In this document: positions 52,414-61,008 of the stretch, piece by piece | Layout of the letters: each line of letters opens with the position of its first letter | Position numbering within the stretch: position 1 is the first letter of the stretch | Assembly: GCA_002331485.1 (NCBI GenBank) | Contig: DCYS01000001.1 | Coordinates: 79,602-143,601, forward strand | Direction of reading: 5' to 3' | DNA: 64,000 nucleotides | Origin: Flavobacteriales bacterium UBA2104 | GTDB lineage: Bacteria > Bacteroidota > Bacteroidia > Flavobacteriales_D > Crocinitomicaceae | Program-made: the position numbers and the translations under genes | The notes under the pieces: generated by a model | The model's database searches: none | What the model saw: the letters and a program-made list of their open reading frames with translations, nothing else | Told to the model about the DNA's origin: nothing

Positions 52414-53397
52414 ATGAATCTTTTTATCACATTTGATTACGAGTTGTTTTTTGGTGATCCGACTGGAAGTGCCGAGAAATGTATTCTAGAACCAACTCAA
52501 CGATTGATCGAAATTGGTGAGCGAACAAAAACAAGATTCACGTTTTTCATCGACATCGGATACGTCATTCAACTCGAAAAGTGGTCTTCCAAATTCGAAA
52601 ACTTATCATTAGAATACAAAAAAGTCGTTGGTCAGATCAAAACTCTGCAAGAGAAAGGACATGACCTTCAGCTTCATATTCATCCGCATTGGGAAACTGC
52701 AAGTTACACCAATAACAAATGGAGTTTCAAGCTAGATGGTCATTACAAATTAGCAGATTTCAATGACGAAGAGATTCAACAAATCGTTTCTAGCTACAAG
52801 AGTAAACTTGAAAGTATTATTGGGTCAAAAGTCAATGGATTCCGAGCTGGAGGATGGTGCTTGCAACCTTTTAACCGGTTTGTAGAAATCTTCAAAAAAG
52901 CCGGGATCAAAATTGATTCCACAGTTTTTCAAGGTGGGAAAATGTCGACTAAACATTATTACTTCGACTTTACTAATGCTCCATCTAAAGGACGGTACAG
53001 GTTCGATGATAATCTATGCCAAGAAGTAGAAAACGGTAGTTTTTTGGAGCTTCCTATTGGAGGTTATAGATACAAACCTGGATTCTTTTGGAGACTATAC
53101 ATTCTTGGAAGACTAATGCCTCGCAGACATAAAATGATAGGTGATGGGAACTTTATTGCTCAGGGAGGTAAAAAATATGAATCCTTGAAAAAACCGATCT
53201 GGGATCACGTTAGTTGCGATGGATATTATTCATCCAAATTAAACCTCATCACTTCCAAATTTTCAAAAGAAGGACGGTCTGACCTCGTTATTATTGGACA
53301 TCCAAAAAGCATGACACGTTACTCTTTTGAGCAACTCGAAAAATACATCCGTATTCAACAAAAGAAAAATAGCTTTCTAACGTTATCAGCAGAATGA
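52414..53397 (+). CDS. Polysaccharide deacetylase-like protein (NodB/CE4-related)
   Basis: 327 residues. The start of the fold shows FITFDYELFFG (Asp-Tyr-Glu where CE4 enzymes have Asp-Asp), then the metal-binding pair in LQLHIHPHWE and the FRAGGWCLQPF segment, which matches the RxxPW/Y motif position. No signal peptide, so it probably acts in the cytoplasm or on lipid-linked intermediates. A near-match -7 box (TATCTTCG) ends five bases before the ATG. First of three overlapping genes; the GNAT gene overlaps its stop by 4 bases (ATGA). Confidence 0.8.
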   Translation: MNLFITFDYELFFGDPTGSAEKCILEPTQRLIEIGERTKTRFTFFIDIGYVIQLEKWSSKFENLSLEYKKVVGQIKTLQEKGHDLQLHIHPHWETASYTNNKWSFKLDGHYKLADFNDEEIQQIVSSYKSKLESIIGSKVNGFRAGGWCLQPFNRFVEIFKKAGIKIDSTVFQGGKMSTKHYYFDFTNAPSKGRYRFDDNLCQEVENGSFLELPIGGYRYKPGFFWRLYILGRLMPRRHKMIGDGNFIAQGGKKYESLKKPIWDHVSCDGYYSSKLNLITSKFSKEGRSDLVIIGHPKSMTRYSFEQLEKYIRIQQKKNSFLTLSAE

Positions 53398-54299
53398 AAG
53401 CAAGGTGGATACATAATAACCAGATTGACGTAGCTAAATGGGATGAGCTTGTTAATGCCGATGATGACGCCACTATTTTCAGCACATCCCATTATTTGAA
53501 TGCCACATGCAAGGATTGGTATGCTTTTTTGCCAGACGATTATTCATTTGGTTTCGCTTTAGGCAGCACGAATATATTGGGAGTTGACAATGCAAACCCG
53601 CCATTTTTCCATCGCTATGCTGAGTTTATTGGAGAAAGTGAACAAATCGACATTTCTCAATTCGTTACCTCTATGCAAGAAACTTTTAAAGGAGGAATCA
53701 TTCATACTAAAACTAAACTCGAGGGCATTGAGCCCGCTGATGCGTATGTGCACCAAGTTTTAACCGCTGATGACTTTAAGTTGAAAAGTCAGGCGAAGCG
53801 AATGTTGAAAAAGTTCAACTCATCAACACTTAATATTGAATTTGATAATAAAAGTTCATCGCAGGTCCTTAAGTTGATCAAAGATGAACTTTCAAAGAAA
53901 ATGGATCTCTATTCCAGCGAATCAGCAAACGCATTGGATAGACTGGTCACAAATCCATCGAAAGAAATAGAGTTAATCACAGCTGTACTAAAAAGTGAAA
54001 ATGATCTAGTCGGTGGACTTCTGGCATTGGAGTATAAAAGCACCGTTTTATTTCTTAAAGGAACTACAGCTGAAAGTGCCAAAGAAGAAGGAGGAATGTA
54101 CGCACTAATGAATGAGTTGATCAAATACACCTTCGAAAAGGAAAAAACATTTGATTTTGGAGGTTCGCGTGTAAAAGGTGTAAGATTCTTCAATACACGC
54201 TTCAATGCTCAAGATAAAACTTATTTTTGCTATGAATGGAACAATAATCCAGTTTGGTATAAACTTCTAAAGAAAATGAATCGATGGAGAAAAAAGTAA
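53394..54299 (+). CDS. GNAT/FemAB-like N-acyltransferase
   Basis: 301 residues with two weak GNAT-like halves, as in FemAB and BioF2-type proteins. The second half (about 190-285: ELITAVLKSENDLVGGLLALE, TVLFLKGTTAESAKEEGGMYALMNELIKY, FDFGGSRVKGVRFFNTRF) has the expected strand-helix order and the acceptor-loop FDFGGS typical of the FemAB superfamily. It would transfer an acyl or aminoacyl group to an amine; the acceptor is unknown. Overlaps the deacetylase by 4 bases and the reductase by 16, so it is coupled on both sides. Confidence 0.75.
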   Translation: MKARWIHNNQIDVAKWDELVNADDDATIFSTSHYLNATCKDWYAFLPDDYSFGFALGSTNILGVDNANPPFFHRYAEFIGESEQIDISQFVTSMQETFKGGIIHTKTKLEGIEPADAYVHQVLTADDFKLKSQAKRMLKKFNSSTLNIEFDNKSSSQVLKLIKDELSKKMDLYSSESANALDRLVTNPSKEIELITAVLKSENDLVGGLLALEYKSTVLFLKGTTAESAKEEGGMYALMNELIKYTFEKEKTFDFGGSRVKGVRFFNTRFNAQDKTYFCYEWNNNPVWYKLLKKMNRWRKK

Positions 54300-54997
54300 T
54301 GCTCATAACAGGTGCATCTGGTGGATTAGGATCGTCTATTGCCGAGTATTTCTCTACGAAAGATTATAATCTTGTATTACATCACAATACAAATTCGCCA
54401 TTGTTAGAAGCTGATGATCAGATCATGCATTATCAAGCTGACTTGACAAATGAAAGTGAAGTAGAAAACTTGATCGAAGCTATACTCATTCGCTTTGGCC
54501 GACTTGATATTGTTGTAAATAATGCTGGTATTTCAGAAAGCAATATTTCCTGGAAGACTACTCTTGATAGCTGGGAAAAGACCATTTCAACAAATTTGAC
54601 GGCTCCATTCTTAGTTTGTAAGCACTCTATTCCAACTATGCGTTCTCAGCAATTTGGACGAATCATTAATATATCCTCAGTAGTAGGTCAAGCTGGCTTC
54701 ATTGGAACATCAGCCTATACGGCTTCAAAAGCAGGACTCATCGGTTTAACAAAGACATTGAGCAAGGAGCTTTCGACATCTGGCATAACCGCAAATAATC
54801 TCGCTTTAGGATATTTCAACCGAGGAATGATAAGAGATGTTCCTGATGACATGCGAAAAGCGATAGAGGAAGATATTCCTTTGAAAAGACTTGGTGAACC
54901 AAAGGCTATATGTAATACGATCGAATATTTGATCAATGATGGATCGGATTACATCACGGGGCAAACAATTAATGTTAACGGTGGTTTATATACATAG
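54284..54997 (+). CDS. FabG-like short-chain dehydrogenase/reductase
   Basis: Classical SDR of 237 residues. Cofactor motif TGASGGLG (9-16), NNAG (79-82), catalytic Asn104, Ser132, Tyr145 and Lys149 (YTASK) are all present. The C-terminus has the FabG-type ending ITGQTINVNGGLYT. FabG reduces 3-oxoacyl-ACP, but such paralogues in accessory cassettes often reduce other beta-ketoacyl or sugar substrates. Its coupling to a deacetylase and an acyltransferase suggests that it helps to make or tailor an acylated envelope component; this is inference. Confidence 0.85.
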   Translation: MEKKVMLITGASGGLGSSIAEYFSTKDYNLVLHHNTNSPLLEADDQIMHYQADLTNESEVENLIEAILIRFGRLDIVVNNAGISESNISWKTTLDSWEKTISTNLTAPFLVCKHSIPTMRSQQFGRIINISSVVGQAGFIGTSAYTASKAGLIGLTKTLSKELSTSGITANNLALGYFNRGMIRDVPDDMRKAIEEDIPLKRLGEPKAICNTIEYLINDGSDYITGQTINVNGGLYT

Positions 54998-55004
54998 CAA
55001 AAGG

Positions 55005-55036
55005 TTGGGCTAACCCTCTTGTTTTTATTACTTTTG
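55005..55036 (+). promoter_or_regulatory. Promoter of the SPFH gene pair
   Basis: TTG (55005-55007), 21 bases, then TACTTTTG (55029-55036), 18 bases before the ATG at 55055. Good consensus spacing. Confidence 0.6.
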
Positions 55037-55054
55037 CGATGCAATCATTGTGAA

Positions 55055-55255
55055 ATGAACATACGAACTCGACAAATATTTCGAATCATCCTTGCTGCAA
55101 TAATAATAGGTGGCTCGATATATTTATCCGTTAGGTATCTGTTTAAATCACCTCCTTTTATTAAGGTGTTGGTACTTATAGCATTGATTGCGATCATTTA
55201 TTTAACTGTAGATTACATTATCAAAAAAGGAAAAAAAGATCGATATGGAAACTAA
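55055..55255 (+). CDS. Small two-helix membrane protein coupled to the SPFH gene
   Basis: 66 residues from the ATG at 55055 (MNIRTRQIFRIILAAII); an in-frame start at 55019 would put the promoter box inside the gene. Two hydrophobic helices (about 9-27 and 35-53) are linked by a short KSPP turn, and the protein ends in a very basic KKGKKDRYGN tail, probably cytoplasmic. No family recognised. The last 11 bases overlap the SPFH gene, so the two are coupled and probably function together. Confidence 0.7.
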   Translation: MNIRTRQIFRIILAAIIIGGSIYLSVRYLFKSPPFIKVLVLIALIAIIYLTVDYIIKKGKKDRYGN

Positions 55256-56084
55256 AAAAATGGTAAGACTTGTCGCAATTGGTGCTGTTGCATTGATCGT
55301 GATCATTATATTTTTCAATTCATGGGTAGATGTTGAACCAGGAGAGCAAGGATTCGTTTTCCGACCTTACAACTCACCAAGTATTGTTGAAGAAGAAGTA
55401 TATGACGAAGGAACATACTTTATTCTTCCATGGAATAAAATGATCACATACGAAGTAGTAAACAAATCAAAGCAATACAATCAAAAAGTGATGGATATCA
55501 ACGGTACAGATGTTACTCTAGATGTATCCGTAAACTACAATATCGAGTCTCAAAATGTGGCGAATCTTCACAAAAAGCATCGTGAGAATTATACAACTTT
55601 CATAGATGATAAGTCTAGAGGTGCAATCAAGGATGTGATCGGTCGTTATACGTACGAACAAGTTTACTCATCAAAAAGAGAGGCTCTAGAGGGTGAGATC
55701 GAGGCTATTTTAGAGAAAGATTTCAATGGAAATTTTCTTCACCTAAATTACGTTGAGATCGCAGATGTAAATCTTCCAGAGAACATTGCAAATCAGATCG
55801 AAGAAAAAGAGACGCAAAAGCAACGTAACTTGACAGCTAAAGAAAAGCAAAAAGAGCAAGAATATTTAGCAAATGCGAAGATCGAAAAAGCTCGTGGTGA
55901 CTCTGCTTTGATCGTATCGGCTAAATTTAAAGCTGAGGCGATTAAACTTGAGGCTGAACAGATCGCGAGAAACCCTCAGTACATTGAGTTGAAGAAATGG
56001 GAAAAATGGGACGGAGAAGGATCTCCCTACGGAACAAACAATGTATTTGGAGATAAATCAATAAGCATATTGAAGTCTAATTAA
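55245..56084 (+). CDS. SPFH/prohibitin-family membrane protein
   Basis: 279 residues: one N-terminal membrane helix (about 7-25), then an SPFH/Band 7 domain (about 28-190: VEPGEQGFVFRPYNSP, VTLDVSVNYNI) and a coiled coil rich in Glu, Lys and Ala (about 185-245: NQIEEKETQKQRNLTAKEKQ). This is the prohibitin/HflK-C type layout of ring-forming membrane scaffolds. There is no adjacent FtsH or NfeD gene. A hairpin terminator follows. Confidence 0.88.
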   Translation: METKKMVRLVAIGAVALIVIIIFFNSWVDVEPGEQGFVFRPYNSPSIVEEEVYDEGTYFILPWNKMITYEVVNKSKQYNQKVMDINGTDVTLDVSVNYNIESQNVANLHKKHRENYTTFIDDKSRGAIKDVIGRYTYEQVYSSKREALEGEIEAILEKDFNGNFLHLNYVEIADVNLPENIANQIEEKETQKQRNLTAKEKQKEQEYLANAKIEKARGDSALIVSAKFKAEAIKLEAEQIARNPQYIELKKWEKWDGEGSPYGTNNVFGDKSISILKSN

Positions 56085-56107
56085 TACAATTTCACTCAAG
56101 AATATTG

Positions 56108-56139
56108 AAAACGTCAGAAATTTTACTGGCGTTTTTTTT
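56108..56139 (+). terminator. Intrinsic terminator after the SPFH gene
   Basis: AAAACGTCAG (56108-56117) pairs with CTGGCGTTTT (56126-56135, one G-T pair) across an 8-base loop, followed by T residues to 56139. Confidence 0.85.
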
Positions 56140-56177
56140 ATGCAACTTCTGTTACATCTGCAGATAAGGATTTGACG

Positions 56178-56185
56178 TATATTTG
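56178..56185 (+). promoter_or_regulatory. -7 promoter element abutting the sterol-desaturase-like gene
   Basis: TATATTTG, then five bases (TACAG) and the ATG at 56191. Confidence 0.6.
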
Positions 56186-56190
56186 TACAG

Positions 56191-57093
56191 ATGGCAGATT
56201 ATTGGGAAATATTTGTGGATGGATATGAATCGTATGCCAAGTACCTTTGGAAGACGATCATAACACCTTTCAAAAAAGGTGAGTTGAATTTTTTCTATTT
56301 CCTTATTGTCATATCTATTGTTGTCTGGGGACTTGAATTAGCTTTCCCGTGGCGTAAAAAGCAAAAGGCATTCAGAAAAGACTTCTGGTTGGATGCCTTT
56401 TACATGTTCTTCAACTTTTTCATTTTTAACTTGCTTCTTTTCGTGGCCCTTTCTTCCGTAACAACAAGGTTTCTTGGCGATATTCTCGCACCATTGGGTT
56501 ATGATGGAGGGCATTTATTAGATCTATCTAGCTTACATTGGGGATGGCAATTGTTCCTGTTTTTTATTATCTCAGACTTCGTTCAATGGGGAGTGCATAA
56601 CTTACTTCATAGAATTCCATTTTTATGGGAATTTCATAAAGTCCATCATTCAGTGAAAGAGATGGGGTTTGCTGCGCATTTACGATATCACTTTGGTGAA
56701 ACTTTTCTTTACAATAGCTTCAAATATATCACACTATCGATGATCTTCGGTTTTGAGCTTCAATTAGCGTTTATTGTTCATGCTCTTGCAATAACCATTG
56801 GACATTTGAATCATGCTAATGTAGGCTGGGACTATGGTCCTTTAAAATATATATTCAACAATCCAAAGATGCACATTTGGCATCATGCTAAACATCTACC
56901 AAGCTCTCATCCTAAAGGGATGAACTTCGGGATCTCTTTGAGTATTTGGGATTATATCTTCAGAACAAATTACATTCCTCACAGTGGAAGAGATATAGAG
57001 CTTGGCTTCGAAAATGACGAAGGATATGCTCCAGGATTTTTTGATCAGCTGATCGCTCCATTCAAACCCAATCAGAATAATGAAAAACAATAA
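56191..57093 (+). CDS. Sterol desaturase / fatty acid hydroxylase superfamily protein
   Basis: 300 residues with about four or five membrane helices and the di-iron histidine boxes of the superfamily: HNLLH, HKVHH (in FHKVHHSVKE) and, late, HIWHH (MHIWHHAKH), plus an extra His in GHLNHANVG. Related enzymes hydroxylate or desaturate fatty acids, sterols, carotenoids or sphingolipids; substrate cannot be predicted. The next gene starts inside its 3' end (14-base overlap). Confidence 0.88.
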   Translation: MADYWEIFVDGYESYAKYLWKTIITPFKKGELNFFYFLIVISIVVWGLELAFPWRKKQKAFRKDFWLDAFYMFFNFFIFNLLLFVALSSVTTRFLGDILAPLGYDGGHLLDLSSLHWGWQLFLFFIISDFVQWGVHNLLHRIPFLWEFHKVHHSVKEMGFAAHLRYHFGETFLYNSFKYITLSMIFGFELQLAFIVHALAITIGHLNHANVGWDYGPLKYIFNNPKMHIWHHAKHLPSSHPKGMNFGISLSIWDYIFRTNYIPHSGRDIELGFENDEGYAPGFFDQLIAPFKPNQNNEKQ

Positions 57094-57301
57094 TCTGGTA
57101 ATAGCCTTACTGGCAACTCTTACACTGGGTCTAGCGCCTTTCTTTCCAGAACCTCATTTCTTCGGGAAAGTTAGATGGTTACTTGGAGGAGCAAATGGAA
57201 TGAAACCAATGGACTGGTTTGATCTTTTTATGCATGGTGCCCCTTGGTTTTGGTTGACTTTTGAGTTGATCAGGACACTTATCAAAAAAGGTAAAAATTA
57301 G
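57080..57301 (+). CDS. Small conserved-looking membrane protein coupled to the desaturase-like gene
   Basis: 73 residues with two hydrophobic segments (about 6-22 and 48-65) around a polar, aromatic centre (FPEPHFFGKVRWLLGGANG, then MKPMDWFDLFMHGAPW). I recall similar small proteins with PEPH and DWFDL stretches in other Bacteroidota, but no function. Coupled by a 14-base overlap to the hydroxylase-like gene, so a partner or cofactor role is possible. It converges on the OmpA-family gene. Confidence 0.72.
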   Translation: MKNNNLVIALLATLTLGLAPFFPEPHFFGKVRWLLGGANGMKPMDWFDLFMHGAPWFWLTFELIRTLIKKGKN

Positions 57302-57307
57302 CCTTTA

Positions 57308-59314
57308 CTACATACTGACGATTTCAAACTCCACTCTCCTATTCTTTTGTCTATTCTTGGGATTATCATTTGGTACGATCGGGCTTTTTTCTCCAAATCC
57401 TTTTGAAGTTAACCTGGACTTTTCAATACCATTTTTAACAAGGTAGTCAACTACGGATTTTGCTCTATTCTCGCTAAGTATTTGGTTATCCTGGTCTGTT
57501 CCAACATTATCTGTATGACCAGAAATCAATAGTTTAGCTTTGTTGGTTTTCATAATTTCAACAAGTTGATCCAATTCTACAAATGATTCCTTTCTTAAAT
57601 CATATTTGGCTGTGCTGAAATAGATATTGTTCAGAATAATTTTCGCCCCTTTTTCCAAAGGAGTCAAAAATAGATCTCTCTCAATAACTGTATATTCACC
57701 AATTACCTGGCAATCAATACTACTACTAATTGGTAAGAAGTTCTCTTTTCGAGCAGAAAAACCATATGTGTATCCGGCAGGTAAAACAATTTGATATGAA
57801 CCATCTTGAGGATCGGAATGTGCAGTACCTATCTTTTCACCTGTTTTGAGCGAATGATAGTTAATTGTCGCACTAAGATTATCATTTGTTTTTGAGTTTT
57901 TTACTATACCCTTAATCAATACAACGGATTGAGGGGCTACGGATTTATCAAGTTTCGCTCTGAAAATATCTGATTTTCTCTCTTTATTAATCGACGATGA
58001 AAAATAAACGTATTCGCCGCTGGCCGGAATACTCAAATATGCATCAAACTCATCTGAATTATACGGCTTACCTAAATTAACAGGAGTTGTCCATTCATCC
58101 CAAGCTTCGCCAATTCGCCGAGTCATAAAAATATCAGAGTCTCCAAAGCCAGGAAACCCCTTTGAAGAAAAATATAAGGTTCTATTGTCTGAAGCCAAGA
58201 AAGGGGATATCTCATTTGATCCAGAATTTATTTTTGGTCCAAGATGTTTCGGTTTACTCCATCTTTCAGCTTTTTTAAACGAAACATAAAGGTCTTTCCC
58301 TCCAATATTATCGTCTCGTTGTGCAGCCAGGATCATAATTTCCCCACTGTTAGACAAACAGTATTCTCCATACTTACTATTGTTGTAAAAGTCCTCTATC
58401 TCTACTTTAGTCGGAAAAGACCATGTTGAATCATTTTTCTCACTCATTGATATGCCCTTACTTGAGTTTCCTTCTTTATCAAATACATTCATCAATAGTA
58501 ATCTCTGTCCATCTGGTGTAACAGATAAAACACCCGTATTTGACCCCTTAAAATTAATTGGGTAGCCTAGTCTTTCTCCTTTATAATCAGTTGAGGAAAT
58601 ATCAAACCTCCAGACATTTTGTTTTGAAAAATCAATATTTCCTTCATGATTCTGTCTCACAACATAGAGATTATTACCGTCCGGACTCACTATAGGCAAA
58701 AGTTCCTTAGCATTAGTATTTATAACATTCCCAAGATTCTCTTTTTCATATTCCGTTTCTCTTTTTATCTGATTGATTCTGATCGAATAAACCTTGTTAC
58801 TTTCTGAAATACCAATAGCATCAATTTGATTAAAATAGTTACTAGTAGATGTATTCATCTCAACCCTTACTGCATTTACTGAGAAACCTAGCTCTGAAAT
58901 TGGAACCGTCAACAACTCTCCTGTTTTACTTGGACTATTGACAGTGTCTATATACACTGTTTTACTTAAGTTTTTATCAGTATTCTTTACAGTTACTTTC
59001 GCGATAAAACCACTATTCGCATTTTGAGAAACGTAAACATACTTTACAGGAATACAAGACCTAAAACCTACTTCTATGAATTCAGGATCCTTGTTAGTTT
59101 TTGTTTTGGGAGTGAATGCAGATGCCGAGAAGGCCTTTCCTAACATTACATTTGGCGATCCCAACACCTGTTCAGGTTGATACTGTTTTGGGGCTTTATC
59201 ATAGTAAAAGCTTGAAGAATAACTCAGTACTGTGTCCGCCCAATAAACCTCTTGAGAGAACAAAGAGAAAAATGATGATATATAAAGAATACCAAGTAAA
59301 ATGAACTTACTCAT
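57308..59314 (-). CDS. OmpA-family protein with PD40 propeller (PorE-like layout)
   Basis: 668 residues. Signal peptide (to about 20), an N-terminal beta-sandwich resembling a discoidin or NPCBM fold (about 25-175, with QPEQVLGSPNVM), a PD40/WD40-like propeller (about 200-450: LLPIVSPDGNNLYVVRQ, FLASDNRTLYFSSKGFPGFGDSDIF), a carboxypeptidase-like domain (about 465-550) and a C-terminal OmpA peptidoglycan-binding domain (about 555-668: LLISGHTDNVGTDQDNQILSENRA, FGEKSPI, RRVEFEI). The propeller-CRD-OmpA order resembles PorE of the T9SS, but that protein carries TPRs in front, not this domain. Role probably structural anchoring to peptidoglycan. Confidence 0.88.
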   Translation of the reverse strand: MSKFILLGILYISSFFSLFSQEVYWADTVLSYSSSFYYDKAPKQYQPEQVLGSPNVMLGKAFSASAFTPKTKTNKDPEFIEVGFRSCIPVKYVYVSQNANSGFIAKVTVKNTDKNLSKTVYIDTVNSPSKTGELLTVPISELGFSVNAVRVEMNTSTSNYFNQIDAIGISESNKVYSIRINQIKRETEYEKENLGNVINTNAKELLPIVSPDGNNLYVVRQNHEGNIDFSKQNVWRFDISSTDYKGERLGYPINFKGSNTGVLSVTPDGQRLLLMNVFDKEGNSSKGISMSEKNDSTWSFPTKVEIEDFYNNSKYGEYCLSNSGEIMILAAQRDDNIGGKDLYVSFKKAERWSKPKHLGPKINSGSNEISPFLASDNRTLYFSSKGFPGFGDSDIFMTRRIGEAWDEWTTPVNLGKPYNSDEFDAYLSIPASGEYVYFSSSINKERKSDIFRAKLDKSVAPQSVVLIKGIVKNSKTNDNLSATINYHSLKTGEKIGTAHSDPQDGSYQIVLPAGYTYGFSARKENFLPISSSIDCQVIGEYTVIERDLFLTPLEKGAKIILNNIYFSTAKYDLRKESFVELDQLVEIMKTNKAKLLISGHTDNVGTDQDNQILSENRAKSVVDYLVKNGIEKSRLTSKGFGEKSPIVPNDNPKNRQKNRRVEFEIVSM

Positions 59315-59395
59315 GAAAGTTTTTTAATCCTAAAAATACAATCGCCAAGCTAATTCTACCCTACTTAATCAAATAAAAATCTGAAATGAAACGTA

Positions 59396-60937
59396 TTACC
59401 CCATTTTCAAGAGTTTCTTCATACTGACCTTTTCGTCAATTATAGCATGAAGATCATTTATGGAAACACGTTCCTGTTCCATTGTATCTCTATCCCGAAT
59501 AGTAACTGTGTTATCTTCAAGTGTTTGATGATCAACAGTAACATGATATGGTGTTCCGATCGCATCTTGTCTGCGGTAACGTTTTCCGATAGAATCTTTC
59601 TCGTCGTACTGACAATTATAATCGAACTTCAAGTCATCTATGATCTCACGTGCTTTATCCGGCAATCCATCTTTTTTCGTTAACGGCATTACAGCCACCT
59701 TGTATGGAGCCAATGCTGGAGGTATCGAAAGAACAACTCGTTCCGAACCATCTTCTAACTTCTCGTTTTTCAACGCTGCACTCAGAACAGCAAGGAACAT
59801 ACGATCTAATCCAACAGAAGTCTCAATAACATATGGAGTATAGTTTTTATTCAATTCTGGATCGAAAAACTGAAGCTTCTTACCGGAAAACTCCTCATGC
59901 TTCTTCAAGTCAAAATCTGTACGTGAATGTATTCCTTCGAGCTCTTTGAATCCCATTGGGAAATCAAATTCTATATCTGAAGCTGCATTGGCATAGTGCG
60001 CTAATTTAATGTGATCATGATCACGATAAAACTCTTCTCCTAGTCCTAATGCTTTATGCCATTTGTTTCGTTTCTCCTTCCAGTGCTCATACCATTTAAG
60101 CTCTTCTCCTGGTCTAACAAAGTATTGCATTTCCATTTGCTCAAACTCTCTCATTCTAAAGATGAATTGACGAGCAACAATCTCGTTACGGAATGCTTTA
60201 CCGATCTGTGCAATACCAAATGGTATTTTCATTCTTCCCGTTTTTTGAACGTTTAGAAAGTTAACAAAGATACCTTGAGCTGTCTCTGGACGTAAATAGA
60301 TCTTTGAGGCATCACCCGCCACAGAACCCAATTCCGTAGCAAACATTAAGTTGAATTGACGAACATCTGTCCAGTTCTTTGAACCAGACACTGGACAAGC
60401 GATTCCCAACTCTTCGATCATTCCTTTCAATGCATCGAGGTCATCTCCTTCGAGGATCTCTGTCAATTGAGCTTCTAACTTATCGATCTTATCTTGATTC
60501 CTTTTAACATTAGGATTAGTTGCTAAAAACTGCTCCTCATCAAAGTCATCACCAAAACGCTTACGCCCCTTTTTCACCTCTTTCTTGATCTTATCTCTGT
60601 ACTTCTCGATATATTCTTCGACCAAAACATCGGCACGGTATCTTTTCTTTGAATCTTTATTATCGATCATCGGATCATTGAAAGCGTCCATATGACCAGA
60701 AGCCTTCCATGTTTGTGGGTGCATGAAAATTGCTGCATCCAAACCAACGATCTCTTCGTTCATTTGAACCATTGCAGCCCACCAATAATCTTTGATGTTC
60801 TTTTTGAGTTCAGCACCTAATTGACCATAATCATAGGTAGCCGATAGACCATCATAAATTTCTGAAGAAGGAAATACGTAACCGTATTCCTTAGCGTGTG
60901 ATATTACCTCTTTGAGTTTGTCTTCTTTCTTATCCAT
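59396..60937 (-). CDS. glyS: Glycyl-tRNA synthetase (alpha2 type)
   Basis: Class II aminoacyl-tRNA synthetase of 513 residues charging tRNA-Gly. Homodimeric type (as in eukaryotes, archaea and many Bacteroidota), not the alpha2-beta2 bacterial form. Motif 1 region EIYDGLSATYDYGQLGAELK, motif 2 KAFRNEIVARQFIFRMREFEQMEMQYF, motif 3 IETSVGLDRMFLAVL, and a C-terminal anticodon-binding domain (APYKVAVMPLTKKDGL). The insertion at about 110-165 is highly charged. An exact -7 box lies five bases before the ATG. Confidence 0.95.
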   Translation of the reverse strand: MDKKEDKLKEVISHAKEYGYVFPSSEIYDGLSATYDYGQLGAELKKNIKDYWWAAMVQMNEEIVGLDAAIFMHPQTWKASGHMDAFNDPMIDNKDSKKRYRADVLVEEYIEKYRDKIKKEVKKGRKRFGDDFDEEQFLATNPNVKRNQDKIDKLEAQLTEILEGDDLDALKGMIEELGIACPVSGSKNWTDVRQFNLMFATELGSVAGDASKIYLRPETAQGIFVNFLNVQKTGRMKIPFGIAQIGKAFRNEIVARQFIFRMREFEQMEMQYFVRPGEELKWYEHWKEKRNKWHKALGLGEEFYRDHDHIKLAHYANAASDIEFDFPMGFKELEGIHSRTDFDLKKHEEFSGKKLQFFDPELNKNYTPYVIETSVGLDRMFLAVLSAALKNEKLEDGSERVVLSIPPALAPYKVAVMPLTKKDGLPDKAREIIDDLKFDYNCQYDEKDSIGKRYRRQDAIGTPYHVTVDHQTLEDNTVTIRDRDTMEQERVSINDLHAIIDEKVSMKKLLKMG

Positions 60938-60942
60938 GGCCG

Positions 60943-60950
60943 CAAATTTA
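60943..60950 (-). promoter_or_regulatory. -7 promoter element abutting the glyS start codon
   Basis: TAAATTTG on the minus strand, then CGGCC and the ATG at 60937. Confidence 0.6.
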
Positions 60951-61008
60951 TATATTTTTAAACCAAGAGATACGCTAAAACTCAGTTGATTTTAAACTAA
61001 TTTGACCT

